Below are positions 24,101 through 34,175 of a stretch of 34,377 nt of DNA, piece by piece; positions within the stretch are counted from its first letter, which is position 1, and each line of letters begins with the position of its first letter. Source of the DNA: Myxococcota bacterium (GTDB taxonomy: Bacteria; Myxococcota_A; Polyangia; Fen-1088); assembly GCA_025934105.1 (NCBI GenBank), contig JAICYS010000029.1, positions 1 to 34,377 on the forward strand. Direction: 5' to 3'. The notes below the pieces were generated by a model that saw only the letters and a list, made by a program, of their open reading frames with translations, was not told the origin of the DNA and searched no databases. A program made the position numbers and the translations under genes.

Positions 24101-25675
24101 GGCGGCGGACTGGCGCGCGGCCTCGGCGGCGGCGCGGGCCAGGGGCAGCTCCATCGCGTCGGCCAGGGCGGTGGCGCTGGCCTCGATGATGTTGGGCGAG
24201 ACGCCGATGGTGCTCCAGCGCTCGTCGCCCCGGCCCGCCTCGATCAGCACGCGGGTGCGCGCGCCGGTGGCCGCTTCCGGGTCCAAAATGCGGACCTTGT
24301 AGTCGACCAGGTGCACGTCGCGCACCAGCGCAAAATGCGGGTTCAGCGCCTTGTGAAACGCGCCGTCCAGCGCGTGCACGGGCCCCTCGCCCTCGGCCAC
24401 GGTGTGCACGGTCTCGTCGCCGATGCGCAGCTTCACGGTGGCTTCGGCGAACATCGAGTTGCCGCGCCGGCGCTCGGAGATGACGACCACGTCCAGCACC
24501 TCGAACGGGGGCGCGTAGTCGGGCTGGCTGCGGCGCCCGAGCAGCTCGAACGACCCCTCGGCGGCCTCGAACTGGTAGCCCTGGCTCTCGAGGTCCTTGA
24601 CCCGCTCGAGCAGCGAGCGCTCGGCGCCGCGCAGGTCGAGGCCCATCTCGCCGGCGCGCATCCGGATGTTCCCGCGGCCCGCCAGCTCGGAGACGATGAC
24701 GTGGCGGCGATTGCCGACCCGTTCCGGGGGCACGTGCTCGTAGCTGGAGGTGACCTTCTCGACGGCGGCCACGTGCATCCCGCCCTTGTGCGCGAAGGCG
24801 GAACGGCCGACGTACGGCTGGTGCGCGCGCGGCCGGATGTTGGCGATCTCGCTGATTACGCGCGACAGCTCGGTCAACCGGGCCAGGCTCTCGTCGGGCA
24901 CGCAGCGGCGTCCCATCTTGAGCTGCAGGGCCGGGATGATCGAGATGAGGTTGGCGTTGCCGCAGCGCTCGCCCCAGCCGTTGATCGTGCCCTGCACCAT
25001 CAGGCAGCCGGCCTCGACGGCGGCCAGCGCGTTGGCGACGGCCAGGTCGCTGTCGTTATGCGTGTGGATGCCGAGGCGGGTCGGGACGGCGGCCCGCACC
25101 GCGGCGATGATCTCGGCGATCTGCGAGGGCAGCGTGCCGCCGTTGGTGTCGCAGAGCGTGATCCAGTCGGCCCCGGCGTCGGCCGCCGCTTTCAGCGAGG
25201 CCAGCGCGTAGGCGCGGTCGGCGCGAAACCCGTCGAAGAAATGCTCGGCGTCGTAGACCAGCTCGCGCCCCTGCCGCTTGAGGTGGGCGACGCTGTCGCC
25301 GATCATGGCCAGGTTCTCGTCCAGCGTGGTCCCCAGCACCTCGGTCACGTGCAGGGTCGAGGACTTGCCGACCAGGCAGACCACCGGTGTCTGCGCGTCC
25401 ACCAGCGCCTTCAGGATCGGGTCGCCCTCGGCGCGGCCGCCCGCCTTGCGGGTCATCCCGAACGCCGTCAGCTTGGCGTGCCGCAGGCCCAGCGACTTCG
25501 CGCGCTGGAAGAACTCGACGTCCTTCGGATTCGACCCGGGATAGCCGCCCTCGATGAAATGAATGCCGAAGCCGTCCAGAATCCGGGCGATCTTCAGCTT
25601 GTCGTCGACGGAGAGGGACAACCCCTCGCTCTGGGTCCCGTCACGCAGGGTGGTGTCGAAAAGCTGCACGTTCAT
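24095..25675 (-). CDS. cimA: Citramalate synthase
   Basis: A 526-residue enzyme of the isopropylmalate/citramalate synthase family. MNVQLFDTTLRDGTQSEG opens the HMGL-like TIM barrel with Arg and Asp at catalytic positions; metal ligands lie in GIHTHNDSDLAVANAL; VQGTINGWGERCGNANL follows. The C-terminal regulatory dimer domain runs from about 400 to 515 (EVLDVVVISERRRGN, VKLRIGDETVHTVAEGEGPVHALD, DYKVRILDP). The GTINGxGERCGNANL segment and overall length fit the long CimA class (TIGR00977-like) rather than LeuA. It condenses pyruvate and acetyl-CoA to citramalate, giving 2-oxobutyrate through LeuCD and LeuB. The TAG stop is inside palindrome copy 2. Confidence 0.94.
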   Translation of the reverse strand: MNVQLFDTTLRDGTQSEGLSLSVDDKLKIARILDGFGIHFIEGGYPGSNPKDVEFFQRAKSLGLRHAKLTAFGMTRKAGGRAEGDPILKALVDAQTPVVCLVGKSSTLHVTEVLGTTLDENLAMIGDSVAHLKRQGRELVYDAEHFFDGFRADRAYALASLKAAADAGADWITLCDTNGGTLPSQIAEIIAAVRAAVPTRLGIHTHNDSDLAVANALAAVEAGCLMVQGTINGWGERCGNANLISIIPALQLKMGRRCVPDESLARLTELSRVISEIANIRPRAHQPYVGRSAFAHKGGMHVAAVEKVTSSYEHVPPERVGNRRHVIVSELAGRGNIRMRAGEMGLDLRGAERSLLERVKDLESQGYQFEAAEGSFELLGRRSQPDYAPPFEVLDVVVISERRRGNSMFAEATVKLRIGDETVHTVAEGEGPVHALDGAFHKALNPHFALVRDVHLVDYKVRILDPEAATGARTRVLIEAGRGDERWSTIGVSPNIIEASATALADAMELPLARAAAEAARQSAAG

Positions 25676-25921
25676 CGAGGTGCTCCGGCGAAGCCGGCGA
25701 GATTAGCATAGCCGAGGGCACCGCGCGGCCTACCGGTCGCCGCTGGCGAACCGGATGCGGAAGGGCGCGCTCGCGATGCCCGCGCTTGTTCGCGAGGGCC
25801 GTTGAAGCGCGGCTTCGGCCCGGTCGTCCGCCGGATCGCCGGCCGCGCGGCCGGTCTCAAATTGCCGCACCGGGGCGTGCGCGTATTTGCGGCGTCCGGC
25901 CATTTCGCCGACCCTGAGGAG
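25676..25921. other. Divergent spacer with a 16-bp GC palindrome
   Basis: This 246-base spacer lies between the 5' ends of cimA and the Cys-rich lipoprotein. CCGGCCGCGCGGCCGG (25839-25854) is a perfect palindrome. A weak promoter-like pair TTGCCG and TATTTG with 16-base spacing lies between it and the lipoprotein ATG. No convincing gene was seen. Confidence 0.4.
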
Positions 25922-26533
25922 ATGACGCGCAATTTGCTGGCGATCGTCTGCTTGGCGGGGGCTCTGGCGGGATGCGGTGGCGGCGGCGCCGCCGGCGGCG
26001 GCGACGCGGGCGGCAAGTCGCCCTGCGAGCTGCTGTGCGAAAAATGGAACAGCTGCCGGGGCGCCGACACCCAGGCGCTCTCCTGCCCGCAGCTTTGCGT
26101 CTACGGCGGAAACTTCGGGCCCGGCATCGGCCCGTCGCCGTACTGCCCTCAGATCGCCGCGCAGACCACCTGCGTGGCCGCGGCCGTGCAAATGAGCTGT
26201 CAGGCCTACGACAGCACCGGCCTCGCCACCTGCCCGGGCTGTCCGCCGGTGACCGGCGGCCCGTGCCAGACCGACTTCGATTGCGAGAAATACGACCCCC
26301 GTTTCAAGTGCGACGTCTCGCGTCCCGGCGGCTATTGCACGGCCCCTTGCGGCGACGCGTTCGACTGCTCCGAGGCGGGCCCCGAGGTGTGCGTCGCAGC
26401 CGCCCCCAGCTTCGATCCGGGCGGGACGATCAGCAAGACCTGGTGCCAGCTGGGGTGCGCCTCGAACGCGCTCTGCCGGACCAACGAGGGGTACACCTGC
26501 CAGAAGGGCCTGTGCGCGCCGCCGCCGTCCTGA
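25922..26533 (+). CDS. Cysteine-rich lipoprotein of unknown function
   Basis: A 203-residue exported protein. Signal peptide MTRNLLAIVCLAGALAGC ends in a canonical lipobox (LAGC), followed by a Gly/Ala linker GGGGAAGGGDAGG. The mature part has many Cys in short-spaced pairs (SPCELLCEKWNSC, SCPQLC, TCPGCPPVTGGPC, DFDCEKYDP, CTAPCGDAFDC), suggesting a small disulfide-rich fold exposed at the surface. I recognise no named domain. The frame is open from 25802, but the ATG at 25922 starts the signal peptide and follows GAGGAG. Its end faces tsaB, two bases away. Confidence 0.8.
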   Translation: MTRNLLAIVCLAGALAGCGGGGAAGGGDAGGKSPCELLCEKWNSCRGADTQALSCPQLCVYGGNFGPGIGPSPYCPQIAAQTTCVAAAVQMSCQAYDSTGLATCPGCPPVTGGPCQTDFDCEKYDPRFKCDVSRPGGYCTAPCGDAFDCSEAGPEVCVAAAPSFDPGGTISKTWCQLGCASNALCRTNEGYTCQKGLCAPPPS

Positions 26534-26535
26534 CG

Positions 26536-27219
26536 TCAGCGCTTCTTGGTCGTGATGTCGGGCGGGCGGCCGTAAAACGGCACGCTGGACGCCAGGTCGG
26601 CGGCCTGGCCGCGGGCGCGCTGCAGGAGCGCCAGCCGGCCGACCGAGACGGCGCTGGGACCGGCCGCCTCGACGACGGGCCAGCCGGCGAGGCGCTCGCG
26701 GTGACGGACGGCCCCGTTCCCGGCGATCGCCGGCGCGCTCAGGGCGGCCGCCCAGCCGGCCAGCTGTTCCGGCTGGAGGCGCGCCGGCGCAAGCAGCTCG
26801 CGCACCAGCGCCGCCGGGTCGGCGGCGTACGCGCCCACGTAGACCTCGCCCTTGCCGGCGTCGAGGCAGGGCACCGCGGTCAAATCGCCGCGGGCCTGCA
26901 GCATGTCGAGCGCCAGCGCCTCCAGCGACGAGACCACGTAAAGCGGCAGGCCCGCCGGCAGGGCCAGCCCTTTGGCCAGCGCCAGGCCGACCCGCAGCCC
27001 CGTGAAGCTGCCCGGCCCGCCGCCGCAGGCGATGCCCGCCAGCTCGCGCGCGGCGACTCCGGCGTCGGCCAGCGCCTTCGCGCACAGCGGCATCAGGTGC
27101 CCCGAGTGGCGGTCGGCCGTCACCTCGGCGTGGAAGGCCACGCGGGCGTCAGCGTCCAGGACGGCGACGCGGGCCGTGGGGGTCGACGTGTCCAGGCACA
27201 GGAACAGGGGCGCGGTCAT
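26536..27219 (-). CDS. tsaB: tRNA threonylcarbamoyladenosine synthesis protein TsaB
   Basis: A 227-residue member of the TsaB/TsaD fold. FLCLDTSTPTARVAVLD is the first nucleotide-binding strand; HSGHLMPLCAKAL and ACGGGPGSFTGLRVGLALAKGLA are TsaB signatures; a YVGAYA segment and the C-terminal VPFYGRPPDIT close the domain. TsaB is the scaffold partner of TsaD in t6A modification of tRNAs. The ATG at 27219 overlaps the rseP stop by four bases (ATGA), ruling out the longer open frame. Last gene of the hflX-rseP-tsaB operon. Confidence 0.93.
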   Translation of the reverse strand: MTAPLFLCLDTSTPTARVAVLDADARVAFHAEVTADRHSGHLMPLCAKALADAGVAARELAGIACGGGPGSFTGLRVGLALAKGLALPAGLPLYVVSSLEALALDMLQARGDLTAVPCLDAGKGEVYVGAYAADPAALVRELLAPARLQPEQLAGWAAALSAPAIAGNGAVRHRERLAGWPVVEAAGPSAVSVGRLALLQRARGQAADLASSVPFYGRPPDITTKKR

Positions 27220-28873
27220 CGCGGGAGAAGATATCGGACAACGTCGTTGCGCATCGCAAACAACATCAAGGTCACCACCACCACCAGCCCGACGTAGGTG
27301 GCGATCTCCCGGGCGCGCGGCGACGGGGGGCGCCGCTTGAACAGCTCCAGCGTGAAGAAGACCAGCAACCCGCCGTCCAGGATCGGCACCGGCAGGAAGT
27401 TCAGCAGCGCCAGGTTGATGCTGATCAGCGCCATCAGCCACAGGTACTGGTCGAACCCCTGCTCGGCCGCCACGCCGGCCGCGTAGCCGATCATGATCGG
27501 CCCGCCCAGGGTGGTCAGCGGCACGCGCCCGCGCACGATCTGCCCGAACCCGTAGGTCATGGCGAAGATGATCTGGCCGGTGCGCTCGAAGGCGTGGCTG
27601 AGCGCGTATCCGAAGCGATTCGTGATCGGGACCGGCGGGTCGGTCTTCCAGGCCAGCCGGCTCAACGCGCCGAACACCAGGTGCTGCTCGTCTTGCCGGT
27701 AGGCGTCCAGCTCGGAGCGGACCTCTTGCCGGAAGCTGGCCTCGTGGTGCTCGCCGCCGGGCGAACGCCAGCCCAGGCGAAACGTCCGCTCGGGGTGGTC
27801 GGCCAGCCGCTCGCGCAGCACGTCCCAGTGGGGCAGCGGCGCGCCGTCCAGGGTCTCGATCTGATCGCCCCGCCGCAAGCCGATCTGGTCGGCCGGGCTG
27901 CCCGGTTCGACGGAGAACACGAACAGCTCGGCGGACAGAATGCCGGTCTCGTAGTGGCGCCGCCCGGTCGGATCGGCGACGGACGTCGGGATCACCGTGG
28001 CCGAGCCGGGCTCTTGAATCTCGATGTCGGCGAACGGAACCGACGAGTAGCCGCCGCGCAGGTAATTGAGGCGCAGCGGCGCCGCGCCCACGTGTTCGAG
28101 CGCGTTGGCGAACTCGGTCCAGGTCCCCACCGGCACCCCGCCGACGGCCGTCACGAAGTCGAACGTCTTCAGGCCCGCCTGCGCCGCCGGCGAGGTCGGG
28201 TCGATGACGCCGACCTCGGGCAGATGGAAGCGCGGCGACACGCCGATCCAGCCCACGTGCTCGCGCCGGTGCAGCGGGCCCAGCCGCTCCAGCTCCCTGG
28301 GGGTGACGTCCCGCTCTTGCGCGTCGGGACCGCGGCGGATCGCGAACCGCAGCGTCTTGCCCGCCGAGCTGGAGATGATCTGCTCCAGCTCCTCCCAGTA
28401 GCGGACGCGCCGGCCGTCGACGGATTCCACCTTGTCGCCCGGCAGCAACCCGGCCGCGTCGGCCGGCAGCCCCGGCAGCACCGTGCCGATGGTCGGCGGC
28501 AGCAGCGTGCGCTGCCCGGCGTAGTGCACGAAGTAAATGAGGAGCGGCAGCAGCAAATTGAACATCGGGCCGGCGATGACCACCGTGTACCGCTGCCAGA
28601 GCGGCTTGGCGGCCAGCGCGCGCGGGCGATCGACGGGGGGAATCGGCTCGGACGGATCCTCGCCCAGCAGGCGGACGTACCCGCCGAGCGGCACCAGCGA
28701 CAGCCGGTACTCCGTCTCGCGGTGCGTGAACCCGAAGAGGCGCGGACCGAACCCCAGAGAAAACCGCAGCACCTTGACGTCGAAGAGGCGCGCGAACAGG
28801 AAGTGCCCCAGCTCATGGACCAGGATCAGCACGCCCAGGAGGACCAGCACCGCGCCGGCCCACATCAGCATGG

Positions 28874-28877
<4 letters not shown>
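27216..28877 (-). CDS. rseP: Site-2 protease RseP-like, with apparently three PDZ domains
   Basis: A 553-residue membrane zinc protease. The first TM helix carries H21-E22-L-G-H25, the catalytic zinc motif. [10 protein letters not shown] and [20 protein letters not shown] follow. PDZ-like regions lie at about 128-185 ([25 protein letters not shown]), 222-275 ([24 protein letters not shown]) and 315-375 ([23 protein letters not shown]). The C-terminal TM part has [11 protein letters not shown], with the third zinc ligand Asp. It cleaves membrane-embedded anti-sigma factors or signal peptides. E. coli RseP is about 450 residues with two PDZ domains, so this one is enlarged. Starts by ATGA overlap with hflX. 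Confidence 0.93.
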
Positions 28878-30634
<1,757 letters not shown>

Positions 30635-30723
30635 GGGGCCCGCCCCCGGTTTTTCCGGCCGCTGCGTGGACCCCTTGCGCTTTTCCGCCCGGGCCGCACG
30701 GATGGCAGAGAGGTGCGGAGAGC

Positions 30724-31218
30724 ATGAACACGACGAAGGGAGCGAAGGGGCTTTTGAGGGGGCTGGTCGTCGGTCTGTGCGCCACCCAGGCGCTCGACTG
30801 GCTCAGCATCGCGCTTTATCGCGCCGAGAGCCGGAAGACCCGCGCGCGCGAGAACGGCGCGCGCGGAAACCGGCATGCCTACGAGCGCGCCGTCGAGATG
30901 ATGGCCCAACGGTTCGGGCGCCGCCTTTCCGACCGGCAGATCGGCCGATGGGGGTGGCGCTTTCACAAAGTCTTCGGCGTGGCGGCCGGACCGGCCTACC
31001 TGGCCCTGCGCCGGCGCTGGCCGTCGGTGCGCTGGGGTTGCGGCCTGGCGTTCGGCGCGGCCTTCTTCCTGGTCGTCGACGAGCTGCTGGTTCCAGTGGC
31101 TCGGCTGACGCCCGGGCCGAGCGCCTTCGGCTGGAAGGTCCACGCCCGGGGCGCGGCGGCGCATCTGGCGTACGGCGTCGCCGCCGAAGCCACCGCGCGC
31201 CTTCTGGATCGCGTCTGA
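30724..31218 (+). CDS. DUF1440-like membrane protein
   Basis: A 164-residue membrane protein. An N-terminal helix ([20 protein letters not shown]), a charged loop with many Arg ([28 protein letters not shown]), then helices near [39 protein letters not shown] and [15 protein letters not shown]. The layout resembles DUF1440/YagU-like inner membrane proteins; function unknown. GGAG lies seven bases before the ATG. It is divergent from hflX. Confidence 0.6.
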   Translation: MNTTKGAKGLLRGLVVGLCATQALDWLSIALYRAESRKTRARENGARGNRHAYERAVEMMAQRFGRRLSDRQIGRWGWRFHKVFGVAAGPAYLALRRRWPSVRWGCGLAFGAAFFLVVDELLVPVARLTPGPSAFGWKVHARGAAAHLAYGVAAEATARLLDRV

Positions 31219-31285
31219 CGACGACCGGCCGTGCCGTGCGTGACGAGCGGCCAAACCGGACTTACGGTTGAGGGGGGAGGCCACC

Positions 31286-31474
31286 ATGCCCGACCAGATC
31301 GAGAAGACGCGACATCCCCCCGTCGACGGTTCGCGGCCGGAGCTCGAAAAGGACAGACGCCCCAGCCGCGAGCCGGCCAAGCGCGCCGGCGAGCAGCCCG
31401 GGGGCGGCCGCCCCTCCGAGAGCGAAAAGCCCGATTCGCCGGACAGCCGCTGGGGCTCCGGCGACAAGCGCTGA
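31286..31474 (+). CDS. Small disordered hydrophilic protein
   Basis: A 62-residue protein, MPDQIEKTRHPPVDG..., almost free of hydrophobic residues and rich in Pro, Lys, Arg, Glu, Ser and Gly; probably intrinsically disordered. I recognise no family. A strong GGGGGGAGG site ends five bases before the ATG, which is the main support for translation. It follows the DUF1440-like gene by 67 bases and is convergent with the REC-kinase gene. Confidence 0.55.
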   Translation: MPDQIEKTRHPPVDGSRPELEKDRRPSREPAKRAGEQPGGGRPSESEKPDSPDSRWGSGDKR

Positions 31475-31504
31475 AGCGCCGCCGGCAGTACCGGCCAGGC
31501 GCGG

Positions 31505-32632
31505 TCACGCCGCTGCCAGCGGAAGGCGGACCGTGAAGGTCGCGCCCTGTCCCTTGCTGCTGTCGAGGTGGACCGTGCCGCCGTGCGCGCGCGTGATCTG
31601 ATCGACCACCCAGAGGCCCAATCCCAGGCCGCCGTAGTTCTTGTAGGGAACCGCGCGCCCGAACTTGGCGAACAGCGCCGCCTGCTCTTCCGCGGAGATT
31701 CCGATGCCGTGATCGCGGACGCTCAGGACCGCCCAATCGCCGCTTCGCTCGGTCGAGATCGCGACCGGCTGGCCTGGCCCGTACTTGAGCGCGTTGGCCA
31801 GCAGGTTGGTGACCACGCTGTCCAGCCGCACGGGGTCCCAGTCGCCGCCCACGGCCTCCAGCGGCTCCAGCACCAGCGTGCACCCGGCCTGGTCGATCAA
31901 ATCGCGCGACCGTTCGACGGTGTCGAGCACCAGCGCCCGCAAGTCGGTCGGCCGCCGCGCCAGCACCAGCGGCTCCGACGACAGCTTGGTCACGTCCAGG
32001 CAGCGATCGACGAGCGCGCCGAACCAGTCCAGCTGGCGGCGGATGCCCGTCATTGCGGCGGGCAGCGGCGTGCCGGCGCGGCCCTGCGCGCGAATCAGCG
32101 AATCGACCTGCAGGCCCAGGATGGTGAGCGGCGTGCGCAGCTCGTGCGACGCCAGCACCAGGAATTCGTCGCGCGCCGCCAGGGCGTGCCGGAGCTCGTC
32201 GAGAAGCTTGGCCCGATCGGCCTCGATCTGGCGCTTTTCCGCGCGGACGCGCGCCTCGGCCAGCTCCCGCTCGATGACCGCGCGCAGGCGCGTCAGCCTC
32301 CCCTTCGGAAAGAAATCGTGGGCGCCGGCCCGCATGGCCGCGACCGCCGCCTCTTCGCCGAGGACGCCGGAGACGAGAATGAACGGCACGTCCACCCCGC
32401 GCTGCTTGACGATGGCCAGCGCCTCCAGCGCGTCGAAGTCGAGCAGCTCGTAGTCACACAGCACCGCGTCCCAGGGCGTTTCCAGCGCGGACTGGAACTC
32501 CGCGACGGCCGCGACGCCGCGCCAGTCGAAGTCGAGCCCGGAACCACGCAAGGCCCGCACCAGAAACTCGCGATCGTCGGGGTTGTCCTCGACGATCAGC
32601 AGCTTCAATTTGGCTGTGCCGGCTCCGCCCAC
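31505..32632 (-). CDS. Soluble receiver-histidine kinase hybrid (REC-HisKA-HATPase)
   Basis: A 375-residue cytoplasmic signalling protein. The receiver is N-terminal: acidic residues Glu15-Asp16 (LLIVEDNPDD), phospho-acceptor Asp60 (AVLCDYEL), SGV and Lys in FFPKG. A coiled-coil linker (ERELAEARVRAEKRQIEADRAKLL in parts) leads to HisKA with H163 (LASHELRTPL), then N-box TNLLANALKYGPG, G1 DHGIGIS, F LFAKFGR and G2 GGLGLGLWVV. There is no TM or PAS domain, so the receiver probably gates the kinase in response to an upstream kinase. The start is a GTG at 32632; a TTG at 32608 is possible. Confidence 0.9.
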   Translation of the reverse strand: MGGAGTAKLKLLIVEDNPDDREFLVRALRGSGLDFDWRGVAAVAEFQSALETPWDAVLCDYELLDFDALEALAIVKQRGVDVPFILVSGVLGEEAAVAAMRAGAHDFFPKGRLTRLRAVIERELAEARVRAEKRQIEADRAKLLDELRHALAARDEFLVLASHELRTPLTILGLQVDSLIRAQGRAGTPLPAAMTGIRRQLDWFGALVDRCLDVTKLSSEPLVLARRPTDLRALVLDTVERSRDLIDQAGCTLVLEPLEAVGGDWDPVRLDSVVTNLLANALKYGPGQPVAISTERSGDWAVLSVRDHGIGISAEEQAALFAKFGRAVPYKNYGGLGLGLWVVDQITRAHGGTVHLDSSKGQGATFTVRLPLAAA

Positions 32633-32681
32633 GAGAGGACCTCGATTGTAGTGTGCCGCGGCCGGGTGGATCGCAGTGGCG

Positions 32682-33158
32682 TCATCCGCGGCGAGCCGCG
32701 TCGATGGCCGCGACGTCGATCTTCTTCATCGTCATCATGGCCGCGAACGCGCGCTTCGCCTCGGCGCCGCCGGCGGCCAGCGCCTCGGTGAGCGTCCGCG
32801 GCGTGATCTGCCACGACAGACCCCATCGATCCTTGCACCAGCCACAGTCGCTCTCCTGCCCCCCGTTGCCGACGATGGCGTTCCAGTACCGGTCCGTCTC
32901 TTCCTGACTGTCGGTGGCGACCTGGAACGAGAACGCCTCGCTGTGCTTGAACACGGGCCCGCCGTTGAGGCCCAGGCACGGAATGCCGAGGACGGTGAAC
33001 TCCACCACCAACACGTCGCCCGCTTTGCCGCCCGGGAAGTCGCCGGGCGCCTTGCGCACGGCCGTCACTTTGCTGTCCGGGAACGTCGCCGCGTAGAACC
33101 GGGCGGCCTGTTCCGCGTCCTTGTCGAACCAGAGGCAGATCGTGTTCTTGTGGGTCAT
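32682..33158 (-). CDS. VOC-superfamily PhnB-like protein
   Basis: A 158-residue protein of the vicinal oxygen chelate fold. NTICLWFDKDAEQAARFYAATFPDSKV, VVEFTVLGIPCLGLNGGPVFKHSEAFSFQV, DRYWNAIVGNGGQESDCGWCKDRWGLSWQITP and KRAFAAMMTMKKIDVAAIDAA match the PhnB-like group (often mislabelled 3-demethylubiquinone methyltransferase). The substrate is unknown. The frame is open to 33230, but the family start is MTHKNTICLWFD (33158). Confidence 0.88.
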   Translation of the reverse strand: MTHKNTICLWFDKDAEQAARFYAATFPDSKVTAVRKAPGDFPGGKAGDVLVVEFTVLGIPCLGLNGGPVFKHSEAFSFQVATDSQEETDRYWNAIVGNGGQESDCGWCKDRWGLSWQITPRTLTEALAAGGAEAKRAFAAMMTMKKIDVAAIDAARRG

Positions 33159-33413
33159 CTGGGCGAGCCCTCCCAAGGTCGCGCGGTCACCTATTTGCCC
33201 GAAGCATAACAACGGCGGGCGCGTCGCCAAATGCCGTGCCGGGCGTGAGCGTCAGGTCGCCGTCATCTGGTCTCCCATGGGGTCGGCCGAACCAGTTGAA
33301 CTGACATGCCAGTCTAGCAACAGACCATGAGCAGTGTGCCGTCCCTCGGCACGTCGAGATGGCCGGCCTCGGGTCGCGCAAAGGGTGAGGAAGCTGCTAC
33401 TCTCGCGGCGAAA
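33159..33413. other. Divergent spacer with a hairpin near the phosphatidyltransferase gene
   Basis: This 255-base spacer lies between the VOC gene and the CDP-alcohol phosphatidyltransferase gene. GTGCCG-TCCCT-CGGCAC (33336-33352) is a perfect six-pair hairpin about 60 bases before the latter's ATG. No other gene was seen. Confidence 0.4.
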
Positions 33414-34175
33414 ATGCGTTGGAGATTCGGCCCGTTCGGCCTCAAGGACCTGTTCACGCTGATCAACCTGATGGGCGGCGTCTTCGCCATCGTGCTAACC
33501 GCCGAGGGCCGTTTCGTCGCCGCCGGCACCGCGCTGATGCTGGGCTACATCCTGGGCGACACCCTGGACGGACCGGTCGCCCGGATGACGAAGACGTCGA
33601 ACGCCTTCGGCAGCGAGCTCGACACCGCGACCGATCACTTCACCCAGGCGATCGCGCCCGCGATCCTGGTCTACGCCGTCTACAGCCACGGCGGCCACCG
33701 CGCCGGCGGCATCGCGCTCATGTCCGTCATCGCGGCCTGCGCGACCATCCGGCAGGCGCTGTTCTCGGTCGCCAAGCTGGGCAACCCGCTCATGTACTGC
33801 GGGCTGCCCCGCACGGTCAGCGGCTACGGGGCGGCCTGCTACGTCCTGTCGCACTTCTGGTTCGACCTGAACCCAGTTCGCTTCGCGGCGGGAGCGGTGG
33901 TCATCAGCGCCTTCGCGCTGCTGAACCTGTTGCCCATCCCGTACATGACCCACCGCGGCCGCCGGCGGATGCAGACCTATGTCCAGCTTCTGGTGCTGGG
34001 GTTCTTCGTGACGCCCGTGATTGCGGTCGTGCTGGCCCCGCGCTACGTCTTCGACGTCCTGTTCCTCTGGATGTTCGGCTACGCCGTCACCGCCTGGATC
34101 CCCATCTATCCCGAGGAGAAGCGGGCATTTTACGCGCGCTACCGGGAGTGGGCCCAGGAGGTCAGCCGCCAGTAG
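33414..34175 (+). CDS. CDP-alcohol phosphatidyltransferase, phosphatidylserine synthase-like
   Basis: A 253-residue integral membrane enzyme. The full CDP-alcohol phosphotransferase motif is present: D49-x2-D52-G53-x2-A56-R57-x8-G66-x3-D70-x3-D74 (GDTLDGPVARM, then GSELDTATD). NLMGGVFAIVL before it and LNLLPIPYMTHRGRRRM in the C-terminal half recall PssA-like CDP-diacylglycerol-serine transferases; the head-group acceptor cannot be proven from sequence. About six to eight TM helices. The ATG at 33414 begins the conserved MRWRFGPFGLKDLFTL; the frame is open back to 33327. Its TAG stop (34173-34175) is the first three bases of the 74-bp tandem repeat array. Confidence 0.85.
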   Translation: MRWRFGPFGLKDLFTLINLMGGVFAIVLTAEGRFVAAGTALMLGYILGDTLDGPVARMTKTSNAFGSELDTATDHFTQAIAPAILVYAVYSHGGHRAGGIALMSVIAACATIRQALFSVAKLGNPLMYCGLPRTVSGYGAACYVLSHFWFDLNPVRFAAGAVVISAFALLNLLPIPYMTHRGRRRMQTYVQLLVLGFFVTPVIAVVLAPRYVFDVLFLWMFGYAVTAWIPIYPEEKRAFYARYREWAQEVSRQ

